NCBI GenBank assembly: GCA_933228675.1 | Contig: OW121742.1 | Coordinates: forward strand, 19,372,850 to 19,436,849 | Direction: 5' to 3' | DNA length: 64,000 nucleotides | DNA from: Stomorhina lunata | Lineage: Eukaryota > Arthropoda > Insecta > Diptera > Rhiniidae | In this document: positions 44,063 through 56,329 of the stretch, in pieces | How the letters are laid out: every line of letters begins with the position of its first letter | Numbering within the stretch: the stretch's first letter is position 1 | The notes under the pieces: model-generated | Seen by the model: only the letters and a program-made list of their open reading frames with translations | Databases searched by the model: none | What the model was told of the DNA's origin: nothing | Made by a program: the position numbers and the translations under genes

Positions 44063-47000
44063 ATGAGTGGCGGTATGCCGGAGCTAGGCTCGAAAATCAG
44101 CCTAATATCAAAGGCTGATATTCGTTACGAGGGTCGTCTTTATACGGTGGATCCTCAAGAATGTACAATTGCATTGTCTAGTGGTAAGTACATGATGTAG
44201 TTAAGACCATTTTATGCAGTGTAATGTTTAAAATTATACCGTTAACAACGGTATAATTGTAAAATAATCAGCATTTGCTTTCAATACGATTTATCTTTTT
44301 TTTATTTTGCATTTTCTTCTGTTTTTGGCATTACTTTATTTTTTGTTTTTTTTTTTTGTTAATTTTAATGAGTGTCAAGCTGGCATCGGCTATTTACATT
44401 GCCATATTTTCTCTATAAAATCTTTCTTTTTTTTCTGCCCCCTTTTTAAACTTTTATCACCTTTATCTTGATACAATTATATATATGAGTACATATTTAT
44501 TTCTTTTCTTCTTTTCTTATATGCATTAACATGTGTATGTACAATATATCTGTCAATCTTTTTCATTTATTTTACTTTTCCTTAATTCTTATAAGATTTT
44601 TGTTTTTGTTTTTAAAGGTTTATTTTATTGCAAATTCTTTATTTCCTTCATTTGTTTACTTATTGGTTCTTGTAATTCCGTTATAATTTTTTATAACGGT
44701 TTTTAAGAACTATGTTTTTTTTTCTTTGGTATTTTGTTGTTTTTTATTCTTGTTTTAAGATGAATATATTTGTGAATATCCTTTAAAAATATTTTCCTTA
44801 GCCGTAGCTAAGAGGTTGAGAGATGACTGCGGTATTCTGATTACACTATGACATTTTGAGGGTGATGGTCTGGGGTCAAAAAAATTAATATGACAACTGA
44901 AAGCTCTAGACTTGCTTGTTTAAAACCCTTAAAGCGTTTGGGCTGGTAGTTGGAGTTTTGAAGTTATCGCCTTTTGAAAGTTGCAATTTTCTTTTGTAGT
45001 CAAATCACACCACACACATTATCCAAATTTTAATGCAATTTTGTATAAAAATTCTCCTAGCTCATACGATTTTTAAGGTTTTTACAAATTTTATATATCG
45101 CTTTAGTTAAGATTTTATGGCGGTCCAAAGTTCATTTTTTTCAAAACATACCTACCCATTTTATATGCCTATAACTTTTGATACGGATATGAGAAATTAA
45201 TTAAACTAGTCTCATATCTCGGCGTAAGTCTTGTGGTTTTACATTATTTTATAAAAAATTGCATCATATATTGGAGAACAAGGGAGATCAATTATGTCAT
45301 TGACTCAATGATATCTCAAAAAGCATATCTTCCATTTTCTTTATCCTTATTTTAAATATGGATAATGGTCCAATGGGGGGATAGGAAAATAATAAACTTT
45401 TTGTAAAACTACTCATACTAATTCAATACAAATTTTTATAGGTACATACATATATATATTTTTTCATTAATAATTCTAAATTTTAAAGCAAAAAAAAAAT
45501 TTAAATTTGTACTGAAATAATATGAGAGTTTTACAAAAGGTCTATTATTTTGCGATCCCCTTAGAGGCCCGCTTTCTAGAATTTTTATACCCTTCACCAC
45601 CATAGGTGGAAAGGGTATTATAAGCATAGAAATATTTGTCTTCGACCCATCTTTTCCCAGTAAGAACAGTATCAAACGTTTGAAATATGATGAATTTTAA
45701 ATTTGATATCAAACTTTTTTTTCAAACTTTTTTCAAACCTAAACAGATGTTTGAGATTTACATTCATTTTGAAATGAGGGTTCTTTTGAGAATAAACGTT
45801 TGAAAAATGATAGTTTCTCAAATTGAGAATAAAGGTTATTCTCAAATCGTTATCAAACCCTAAGGTGATTTGAGAATAATTTGAAAAATGGTGTTATATA
45901 AATTTGATATCAAATTTTCAAATTTTTTTTCAAACATTAAAAAAATAATTTATGTTAAAAAAAATTAATGTTTAAGATATTTTAATGGAATGGTATTGCT
46001 TTTCAAAGAAATTCATTATTTCGGATTTTTTAAAATTGATCCATATTTGACCATAAAGCCTTGCTTAAAAAATGTCAAGATTAAAAGTTCAATAATATTC
46101 ATATGCATAAGTAAATTTTCTTTGTTTCTTAAAATTTTTCTTACCTAACAATAAAAAAATTACATTTTAAGCAAAAGAATTAAAATATGATGCACCGTTT
46201 TCAAAAACAAAATAAGCAAACTCAAAAATACAACGCCATTTTATTTATGTTTTATACCTATTATGTTTTGAGAAACCTTTGAGAATGAGGTTTGATAATG
46301 ATTTGAGAATAAAGGCATTTCTCAATTTGAGAATAAAGTCCCCTTTTTGTTGAGAACGCTATTATTCTTAAATCAGTATTAAACGTTTGACCTTTGAAAA
46401 AACATTTATTTTCAAATCATCCTCAATTTGACAATAAACCTTTTTTCTTACTGGGTTAGTATATCAATCACTTTCTGATTAAAGCGATGTCAGTCCGTCG
46501 ATTAAGCGATGTCAGTCCGTCCGTCTGGCCGCACGGCTGGCTGGACCCCCATGTAAACCATGTAATCAAAGTACAGTTCGCAATTCTAAAGATATTTAAT
46601 GAAAAATAATGGCTATTGAAATTGGTCAAAATCGGTCCATTATTTATGGTACATCCCATATGTCCTACTTTCCGGAATTGATATTTTGACCACAAACAAA
46701 AATATTTTTTCATGAAATTTAAACCAGATACTGCTTATATAAAACTAAATCACTACCAAATTTCGTTGAAATTTGTTCACATTTGAACATAGCTCCTTTA
46801 CAAACTCTGCTGCCAAAAAGCACAAAATGTGGCAAAAATCACTAAAACGCTCGTAAATCTGAAGATAATGACAATTTTAAGTTTATTTGTTGCATACATA
46901 ATTTTTTGTAAAAACTGTAATCAATTTACTAAATTTCGAGATAATCGGTCCATATTTGACCCTTGCTCTCATATAACTCCAAATGACGGAAACACCTTAA

Positions 47001-50000
47001 ATACATAAGTTTTGAGAAAATGTTGAAAATGGATACGGTGACCAATGTTCGACCTTAGTCTAACTGTCACAGATGATTTGAAGTTTTAACACACATAAAT
47101 TGACTTGTTGGAACAGTTTACTTTCAGTTTAGGGTACTCCTGAACATATACATATTTTTTATTTTACATCATTAAATTTGATATACTACATATTTCGATT
47201 CAGGTCACCAACATTCCTTATAGTGTCTTGTGGTTTATTTTCTTGTTGATTAAATAAAATGAGGTTTATTTTTTAGTTTTGATAAGTCTGTTATTTTTTT
47301 ACTTGAAAGTATTTTTTTTCCATTCCAGTACGTTCATTTGGTACCGAAGATCGTGAAACACAATTTCAAATTGCACCTCAAAGCCAAATTTATGATTATA
47401 TCCTGTTCCGTGGTTCAGATATCAAAGATATACGTGTGATTAACAATAGTCTACCACATCCCAATGATCCGGCTATTATGCAAGTACAATTACCCAATGG
47501 ACAACACGTGATGCCACATTTTTCAATGCCCAGCATGAATCCTCAACAAGTACCACCAATGGGATCAACTGGTACATATGGAAATCCCTTTGGTACTATG
47601 AGTGGCTTAGGAGCTATAGGAGGTACCGGTGGAGCTGGTGCTGTACAATCTCTAGCACCTGGAGCTGGAGCTCCAGGACCATTTATGATGGGTGGTAATC
47701 AACAACCTGTGCCGCCACAACAAAAACCATCACAGGGACAACAACCACAATCACAAAAACAACCAAGTGAGTAAAAATTATTGGGTATATAATATAATGG
47801 AAAGTTTACAGATTTTAAATGAAACTCAGCAATTGTACCAAATTGTTTTAGAATTTTTTTTCTATCACCCTTAAAATTGTAAGTAAAAAGGTTTTTATTT
47901 TGAATATCACTGCTACTGACAATGGTGAGCCAAATGAGCCTCTACATGGTTTTTATTTCTAAATTCCGAAAACTCTTAGACTCTTTCGGCAAAGAGAACT
48001 GATGATCTACATGTACAAATATTTATAAACACCTTAATGTGCTACTTATTGTTGTTTTATATCTTTCATTTTTTCGAACAGGCTGTAATACAACGGAAAC
48101 TAATAATTTGGGTACATCCTCCTTACTAACCACCGTCGATACTATTGGCTCGAATCTTAACAGTAGTAGCGCTCATAATAGTAACAATAACACAAACTCC
48201 AATACTAATACTAATAACAGTAGCAACAACAACAACAATCATAACAATAGTATTAACAACGTTGGTCTCCTCGGCATTGGTCTTGGTATTGGTGGCTCAG
48301 GTGGTCTTCTTAGTAACATAGGCTTAGGTATTGGTGGAGGTGGTGTTGTTGGTAACAATTCATCGACAGCTTCTACTACAGCTTCCACAACCAAGAAATT
48401 ATCTCTAACAAATGCTACGGCACTAAATGATCACAAAGACCAAGGTGTGAGGGTAAACTTTTCTTGTAATAAAAATCACATATACCAGTTTTAGTTTTTT
48501 TTTAATGTTTTTTAATTTCTTTTATTTAATTTTTAGATTTTTATTGATTTTAATTTTCTTGTTTTGGTTTTAAAATCATAAATGCATCAATTTTTGTTTT
48601 AAAATTTCTACCCTAGGATAACTTACTAAAAGAAACGTTTTTTTTAATACTGAGTCGAAACAAGTCCTATATATTTTAATATACATATGTTCCATTATTT
48701 TTGAAGTAATTATCAGTTTGTGAGTGCTGATATTATTAGATATTCTCTATTAATTTGAGGGCAGAGTTTGTACTACAAAATTTACTTTAAGGGGAATTTG
48801 TTACAATCAATAGCAAATTAAACAGCTTTTTTGTTTTTTTAATTTTGTAGATCATATTTTCATTTCATACAATTTTTCAATTTGAAGACTTTTTGATATT
48901 GCTAAATTACTTGATTTAGAAATGTTAAAATTGAGTTCAAAAAATATATTCTTTTAGCAAAAATAAGCTTTGTTTATAATATTTACATAACACTTTAATT
49001 TTTCTCGTAATAACTTTTTTAAGTATGTGAGGGATTTTAAATGCACTACTTTCATATTACATACATATTTAAAATGCACAAAGTGCAATTTTATAATTTA
49101 CCAATTAGCAGCATAATTTTTAATTTTGCTTAGATAAATTATGTAGATCCTTGGTCTATTGTGGCTTATGTGCCAAAAGCATTATAAAGTAGTTTAGAAT
49201 TTTTAATGTTTTTCGTCCTCCCTCGTACTAATTAGATTTGCATAAATCTCAGAGAAACATAAATACTCAGAGGAACAACATATAAATTCTCATTTTAAAA
49301 TTAATTTAATTTTCTTTAATAGTTTAGAATTAGTTTGATTGGTCTTTTTGCAGATTATGAATTTCGATTTGGTTTGATTTTATTTTATTATTATTTTAAT
49401 TTACTCCGTCGTTTTATTTTAATTTTTTATTAAAACACTTTTTTATTTATTTTTGCATTATACATATGATTGAAACATTAAAATACATAAATTTTCTTTA
49501 ATTTTTTTCTCCCTTTATTAAATGTTAATTTAATAAAGTTTCCGTCATAGACATGCTGGCCGGTGCTTCACGTTCAACGACGCCCATAAGTCTTATCTCG
49601 CGAAAAAGTCCTTCGGCTGATATTGGTGTGCAAGTGAATCAAAATCAACAGCAACCATCGCATCAACAACAGCATCAACAACTTCATCACAGTAATCAAA
49701 ATCAACACCAGCAGCAACATCAACATCCGAATCATCAAAATAATGCTGGCCATGGCGGTAGCGGTGGTCAATCGCGTGATGCTGGTCATAAGCGACAAAA
49801 TCATCCAAATCAACGTGGCGGCAATCAACAGCGCAATATGGAAAATAACTATCGTGGCCGTATGATGAATAATTATAATAATGACATGAATCACTACAAT
49901 CAACGCAATAACCAAGGAGGCAATCAAAATCGCAACAACTGGAATACACATCGTGGAAATATGCCCAACAATAATAACATGCGTAATCGCGGTGGCGGAC

Positions 50001-53000
50001 CACGTCCCAATATGCGTAATATTATGGTAAAACAGTTTGTTTTAGAAGCTGGTCTATACTTGGATAATAATTTTGTATTTCATTCTTTATCATTTTAAAA
50101 GCCTGGCTTTAGATCAACAAATGGTCCCGGTGGTATGCAAAAGCCTCCTCGCAATCCAATTAAGTTTGAACAAGATTTTGACTTTGAACAGGCGAATACC
50201 AAATTCGAAGAACTTCGCTCTCAATTATCAAAACTTAAGGTGGGCGATGAACCCAAATCTGAACAGGTATCCTTTTTTAGTTTTCATTTATTGTTGATTT
50301 TTAGAATATTATTTGTGCATTTGTTAAGTTGTTATTCGTGGTCAATTTGTACTTCTCTATGATTTAATTTATTTTTTTTATATCCGAAAAAAAGAAAAGT
50401 AAAACGTCTTAAATTTTCTTTAAATTTAAAAAAGGATACCAAAGAAAAGGATATTGTTATAATAAAGTTTGAGCTTCACAAATTTTATCATCTCCATACA
50501 TAATTATAATTTCAGATTATTTTTAACTAATTAGAAACCATAAACTGAATTTATTACTAAATGATCAATAACAATTTCTGTTAATAACACTGACACAACA
50601 AATACTTTCAAAAGTAACCCTTAAGACTTTCAAAACTAATTTTTCCGAATTGGTTTAGTAATATGGAAACAATACATATTTTTAGAAATTTTCCAAAAGT
50701 ATCATATTTTTTTCCAAATTTAAAAATATTGTTAGGACGACTTAAAGATAAAGTTGATATCGAATTTGGGGTCTTTGCTCGTCAATTGAGTAGGACAAAC
50801 CGTTTTTAGTTATAATAATATAAATCTTAAAAACTATATCTTAAATACTGAAACCAATTAAACAAACATTTTTGGATTCAACAGAACAAAGTAATTAAGA
50901 TTTTGTCTCGTTGTTGTCATTAACAAATTTCAAATCATTGAATTGCATAAACTTGCAAGTAATATACAATTTTATTAAAATTAAAATTTTTTACAAAAAC
51001 ACATAAACATTTTTTATTATTATTTGATCTCCCTTTACATGTAGGTTAAAAGTTAATGTGTGTTTATATAAAATAACTAGTAAAATGTTGACAATATTGA
51101 ATCATTCAAAAAAGACAACTGTAACACATGCGTAAATCATTTATATACTATTTAATTTAAAATGTAACTCCGTTTAATACTATATTTTTTTTGTTTTTCT
51201 GTTTTTATTTCTATTCTATCCACTAAACTAATACAACCACAATCCTGCAACAAATTATCAATCCAACGCTAATTATACTGTCCAATTACAAAAAAATCTA
51301 AACTTAAAATTGGTAAAAAAAAATATCCTTAATCCTATAAAATGCTTGGCTGATTGCTTATACCCAAACTCCGCCAAACACTACACTATGAACTCCACTT
51401 ACTGTACAACTGCACTCACTATCCAAATGCAACAATCTACATACACACCTAACCACGACTCACATATCTGTTGAAATTTTTTGTTTGGTTTTGATATTTA
51501 TTTTGAATAATTTTGATGATTTGTTGTGTATTTTTAATAATCTGGCATTACCCTTCTTCAATTCTTTTGTCATCTGTTTTATTGTTTAAATAAAATTTTA
51601 ACACCATCCTAAATATTTTGTTAAAAAAATTAACATTTGTGTGTATGTGTTTGTGTGCATATTAATACATGGAACAAACCAAAATGTTGAAAAACATACA
51701 AAACAAAACAAAACAAAAAAAAAAAAAATTAAAAGTGTTCTTCGCCTACTCCTACTACTTCACAGATGAATGGTGAAACTGATAAAAAAGATGATTCTGG
51801 TAATGAGACAGGCGCTGGTGAGCATGAACCTGAGGAAGAAGAGATTTCTGTAGGCTACGATAAAACCAAATCATTCTTTGATAATATCTCCTGTGAAACT
51901 GCACAAGATCGTGCAAAGAACAAGAATTACGATTGGCGTCAGGAACGCAAATTGAATAGTGAAACATTTGGCGTTTCATCTACAAGGCGTGGAGGGTAAG
52001 TAGAACCGTAATTTTTGTACTTTTTAGTCTATATTGTTTTTAATATACACACAGTTATCGTGGACGTGGCAACTATTACAATAATCGTAATATGGGCAAC
52101 AATTATAATAATGGAGGTGGTTACAATAATCGTGGCTATCGTGGAAATAACTATCGTAATCGTAGCAACAATCGCAGTAAGATGCATAATAATCGTGATG
52201 GCAGCTCTTCAAACGGTGTTGGCAATGCCAATAACATTACAAATAATCCTTCGGCCAACAATAATGCTGCTCCAAATTTAAAAAATCAAACGCAACAACC
52301 TTCAACTCCAGGTTCGGCTACAAATCATTCGGCTAATACAACTTCAGCGACCACATCAAAAACGATGTCTTCAGGTTTACAAGAGACTAACAGTCAACCA
52401 CAAATGGCTGCAGTTGGCGCAGGTGAGTTTTTAGCGAAGAGCTTAAGCATTTATTTTCTTAAGCAAGGATCCTTAAATTTGAATTAGAAAATTTAGAGTT
52501 TTTGCCACTGTCCTCTGCATATGTTCTAAAACCCTCTATTCCATCTTCTGATACTAAAGTTTAGGGTACCGTGGCTGGTTAGTAAGTTAGAAGTTATGTA
52601 GATATTCTACATAACTTCATGTTGCACCAGGTCTTTGTGGTTTCCTCACTAATCCATGACCTGATACCTAAACATAAGTACCTGTTACCATATGTCCCAG
52701 GTTTGAGATCGAGCAATTTCTTTTTGTCTTTGATGCATAGTCAATTAGAGGTAACATACATTTCCTAACTTGCTAAGAAGCATTGCAAAATCAAAAATAA
52801 ATGTGGGTTTGAGTTACTGCGTGATTTTTAGAAATATCACAAAAGTTGTTGTCCGTTTCTTCGTAATTCCATAATTTTCGAGTCGTTCCGGTACAGAGAA
52901 CACACGGATTTGAAATTAAATTTGTAAAATTTATGAAAAAAAAAACCTAAATGTAATAAAGAATCAAAATAGGGACGTAGTAAACTAGTTTTTATTATTT

Positions 53001-54367
53001 TTAACTGTTTTTTGAATGACTATCCCTGACATACCTATATGTGGTTTATTCCTATTACTTCGGCCATTTTGTCCTACTCTATTTAGTATATTTTCTTTAC
53101 AATTCCTCACTATCCCTTTTGTACAGTTTATCTACTTTTGGATTATCTTTATGTACAATGTTAGTTAGGTAAATTGACAACCATATCCATAGGGAGTATT
53201 TTAATCTTAGGAGATGTGTGCTAAAAAATGTATATTTTGAATCGTCAAATGTTAGAACAGTACCAAGCTATCTAAAGTTTTTTCCATACATTCCATTATA
53301 GGTATATGTTAATACTATTTAAGAAATTGATGACAATTTTTCAAATTAACCTTTCGTAAATAAATTAAGAAATTACCAGAATTCGGATAAATTACAACTT
53401 TACCTACAAAAATTTGATGAATGAAAATAACCCACCATCAAAAAGACTGGGATATATTGAGATAAAAATGAGCGAAGTCAGTTCACATTTTATTAGAGCT
53501 CCCATATATCCCCGACCCGGGAATCACATTATTGCTGATAAATTGAATACAATTGTAATAAAGGGTGTCCCAACTAGAACGCAATCTTTAAATTTTAAAT
53601 AAAACAAAAGATATTAAAAAAAATCGTGAAATTTTATTATATCGTAAAGTAGTCAGAATGAGGTTATGTATGGAACAAGATATCGTGCAGATGGCCGCCG
53701 CGGCTTTGCTGGCACACAAGCGATCTTTTAATGACAAAAATTGGTTATCGTTTTACGATACCGAACACCATTTAATGTTTGCGCTCGACCTTCCTCATTT
53801 TCATAAAAAAAGGTTTAATGATTCCTCCAGTCCAAAAACCACACCACACAGTGACATGTTGAGGATGCATTTGCTTCTCGTGAATCACTCGAGGATTTTC
53901 CCCACACCAAATGCGACAATTCTCCCTATTGACGAAGCCATCAAGATGGAAATGGGCCTCGTCACTGAAGATGATATTATCGGCAAAATCTGTATTTTCA
54001 TGTTGTCTCTCCAAAACCCAATTAACGAACACGATATCTTAATTTTATAGGAATCGGTCTATATTTGACCATAGCTTTCATATAAAAACCACTCCCGGAA
54101 ACCACTTAAATGCCACAGATGACAGTTAAAAGCTATTAAATTATAAACTATGACAGCTATTCCAGAGTAATATAAAGAAATCATTGATTTAGCAATAAAA
54201 ATTTTTCCAATATAAGTTCAGGACCCGTATTAAATATATTATATGAACATATATACATATTTTTTTTTTTTTTCGACACGTTTTCTACAGTCGAAGCAGC
54301 CAGCAACTATCATAGATAAGATGTAAAACACACATTAAACATTTCCAATTTCGTTTCAGGTCAATAA
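44063..54367 (+). CDS. tral: LSM14 family mRNP protein (trailer hitch)
   Basis: Exons 44063-44183, 47329-47766, 48082-48444, 49551-50026, 50102-50266, 51766-51995, 52055-52422, and a probable last coding exon 54360-54367; 722 aa in frame. Tral sits in P bodies and ER-exit mRNPs with Me31B and controls translation and decay of maternal mRNAs. The N-terminal LSm domain (residues 1-85) has [32 protein letters not shown] and [14 protein letters not shown]. Then long Gly/Asn/Gln-rich disordered stretches, [14 protein letters not shown], the FDF motif [17 protein letters not shown], the FFD box [14 protein letters not shown], the TFG box [10 protein letters not shown] and C-terminal RGG/GNYYNN repeats. 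Exon 3's donor is taken as CAAG|GTGTGA because only that phase joins exon 4. Exon 7 ends in a consensus AG|GTGAGT; without splicing it reads on 21 codons to a stop at 52487. Confidence 0.93.
45594..47080 (+). repeat. Dispersed repeat, family A, copy 2 (interrupted)
   Basis: Starts CCTTCACCACCATAGGTGG-AAAGGGTATTA, continues AGCATAGAAATATTTGTCTTCGACCCATC, is broken by the MITE, and resumes with AGTATATCAATCACTTTCTG, two CGATGTCAGTCCGTC units, GGCTGGCTGG, and two ATTTGACC-type blocks to about 46,975. The left piece is shared with 36,290-36,350 and the right piece with copy 1 at 1,660-2,170. Confidence 0.7.
45657..46455. mobile_element. Candidate MITE with CCCAGTAAGAA ends, nested in repeat A
   Basis: Left end CCCAGTAAGAACAGTATCAAACG; right end on the plus strand CCTTTTTTCTTACTGGG (to 46455). 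Flanks are TT on both sides, a possible 2-bp target duplication. The inside is built of TTTGAGAATAA / TTATTCTCAAA and CAAACGTTTGA modules repeated in both directions. Ends closely resemble those of the 28401-29045 element. No coding capacity. Confidence 0.7.
48445..49550 (+). other. tral intron 3
   Basis: 1.1 kb AT-rich intron; no gene or clear repeat seen. Confidence 0.6.
50267..51765 (+). other. tral intron 5
   Basis: 1.5 kb AT-rich intron. A C-rich, less AT-rich patch at 51,220-51,470 might hold a cryptic or alternative exon, but no conserved frame is evident. Confidence 0.5.
52590..52618. repeat. Hairpin in tral intron 7
   Basis: 13-bp perfect arms (52590-52602 GAAGTTATGTAGA; 52606-52618) around TAT. 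Confidence 0.8.
53565..54045 (-). pseudogene. Broken mariner/Tc1-superfamily transposase
   Basis: On the minus strand, 54032-53772 encodes [20 protein letters not shown], then [20 protein letters not shown] and a [20 protein letters not shown] block. This is the central catalytic part (first acidic residue in FSDEAHF) of a family common in insect genomes. The N-terminal helix-turn-helix is absent: the element stops abruptly at about 54,045 against repeat A. The C-terminal catalytic half is also missing. The 3' end is recognisable as AAATTTAAAGATTGCGTTC then a GGGACACCC-type terminus near 53,565. Inactive. Confidence 0.78.
54046..54120 (+). repeat. Dispersed repeat, family A, fragment
   Basis: ATCGGTCTATATTTGACCAT then AGCTTTCATATAAAAACC and CACTTAAATGCC, the same phrase order as at 1,885-1,925 and 46,935-47,000. 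Confidence 0.6.
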
Positions 54368-55878
54368 TCTTTTGGGTTGATATCTATACGAGATAAGTTC
54401 AAAAAAAATCACTAAAAACATCATAAGGATTTTTTATAACAAAAATATAAAAGTACTTTTTGTGTATCAAAAGTATTTTTTTAAACTGCTGACGTCCTTC
54501 GCTCCCATCTACGAAAAAAAAAATATAAAATAAAAAAAAAATTAAAATTATACATAGAAGAACTAAATCATCAATTTAAAGAAGAACAAAAAACTTTGAG
54601 AAAGAAAGTAAAAGAAATGAGATATACCTATCTATCAAATAACATTTTAACATAAATCTAATAATATAATACTAAATACTTTATACACAGCAACTATTCC
54701 TTACAACTGGAGAATGTGAAAATATAAATATTACAATGGGTTAAAAAAGGCGGCACATGAAGAAGAATCATATTAATATTAAACACAAAAAATCAAGAAA
54801 GAATAAAAAATAAAACATTTTAAAGATGTTAGCATAAAATAGATTTAGAAAGAAAAACAAAAAAGAAAGGATAATAAGTAACAATTTATACATATATGGA
54901 AGAAAAGATAAAAAAAACACACAAAAACATGAAATGAAGATTAAAATAAAAATGAATGAATGAAAAATATATCCCCCCAGAAATACAAAACTGAAGAAGA
55001 AAAATAATTTATTGAAAGAAATTGTTTAAAAGAACTATTAAAAGAAATTATAATAAAAAGGCGCTTTATTCAAATTCAAGAGTATAATTTTTTTAATATA
55101 ATAACAAAAAAAAAGAGAAAAATCCACGTGTATGAGAAAAAAATATATAAAGAGAGAGGAGGGGAGTAAAGCAAATTTTGTTTTCTAAAGAATTTGTTGA
55201 TACCTTTTTTTAGAAATAAAAGAAAAAACAAAACAAATTTACGTTTTATTGTTGTGGAAGAGGTCGTCGATTTGCATTTATTGGAATTACATTAAAAATA
55301 AACTCAAATGCCGAAAATGTATAATGAATATTTATAACATTTATAAAAAAAAAAAATAAAACTTTAAAAGAAAGCATAAAAATAGGGCACTTTGCAATGT
55401 TAAAGTAAAAAAATAATTTTGTACTAATAACACTAAGGCACAAACTTTTAGAGTTAAATTACTTTGAACTTTTGAATTAGCTTATAATATGAGTTTTTTC
55501 GAATCAGTTCTAGCTTTTTTTTGAGATATACGTTTTTTTAAATACTTATAACAAGTAAGAAAAAACCCCTTTCGACTAAAATTTGCCTTTAAGCTTTAAA
55601 TTGTCTATTAATCTTAATAATTTAAAAGATATCGGTTAGCTTTTGGCGAACAAAATTATTATTTTTTAAATGTATATAGGACAATAGTTTATTGTTTCTT
55701 GGCAAATATGTTGCGAACGCCTAATCTATTTTTCAATAAATTCAAACTCAATATTTTTGATTCAGTTCACAATTTAGTGACGCTATATCAATGATTTTTG
55801 TGTTTGCTTTACAAAGATATTAAACAATAACATTTAACTTTATATTTATGGAAACATTTAAGAAATTTTACTATCTAT

Positions 55879-56118
55879 CAGGTATGTTCTGCAAATCACT
55901 TCCACATGATTTTGAAATCACATGAAATTCAAAAAGGCTGTAATTTCTATAATTGTTGAAATTCTCAGTGCATTTATCAATAACCTTCTAGGCCTTCTTC
56001 ATCTTAAGTGCACTGGGTTATAAAATTGTCAAAATAATTTGTGAACAATGAATAATTCGACTTAGAAAATTAATGTGATTTCAAAATCTTGTGGAAGTGG
56101 TTTGCAGAACATACTTGT
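55879..56118. mobile_element. Candidate MITE with about 44-bp inverted ends
   Basis: 55883-55923 and 56073-56113 are inverted repeats of 41 bp with two mismatches (outer part TATGTTCTGCAAA, inner part GATTTTGAAATCACAT); pairing continues to CA(G/A)G at the outermost bases. Total about 240 bp. TAT is present on both flanks, a possible target duplication. No coding capacity. Confidence 0.75.
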
Positions 56119-56329
56119 ATATCTTTGGTTTGAAAAAAGCTATTTTGCAAAAATTGCACTTGAACGAAGTTTATATTAAAACTGTTATAATTATCTGATT
56201 CTGAGGACCACAGTTATAAGTTTGTGCCCTTGTGTAATGATATGAACGATTTAGGTAATTGGCATATTTTTATTTTGATATCAAAAAAAAAAAATCTAGA
56301 AAAAAAGTTTGAATGTCAAAAAAGTTTTT

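Larger units (their letters stand above)
44184..47328 (+). other. tral intron 1
   Basis: 3.1 kb intron with a nested repeat structure: a dispersed repeat A copy (45,594-47,080) interrupted by a candidate MITE (45,657-46,455). Otherwise AT-rich with no gene. Confidence 0.75.
52423..54359 (+). other. Probable tral intron 7 with transposon relics
   Basis: About 1.9 kb between the GTGAGT donor after 52422 and the TTTCGTTTCAG acceptor before 54360. It contains a hairpin (52590-52618), the GTTCCGGTACAGAGAAC phrase near 52,886, a broken mariner/Tc1-family element (53,565-54,045) and a repeat A fragment (54,046-54,120). Confidence 0.55.

Noticed and set aside
49574..50003. Long antisense frames opposite tral exon 4
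   Set aside because: They mirror the CAA/AAC-rich repeats of the real exon, giving runs of Ile/Leu/Val or Asp/Tyr/His; shadows only.
52015..52281. Alternative-frame translation over tral exon 7 (Ile/Val-rich)
   Set aside because: Out of frame with the conserved RGG/GNYYNN tail; produced by repeated AAY codons.
53658..54050. 130-codon plus-strand open frame in tral intron 7
   Set aside because: It is the reverse strand of a mariner/Tc1-family transposase relic, whose minus-strand translation is recognisable.
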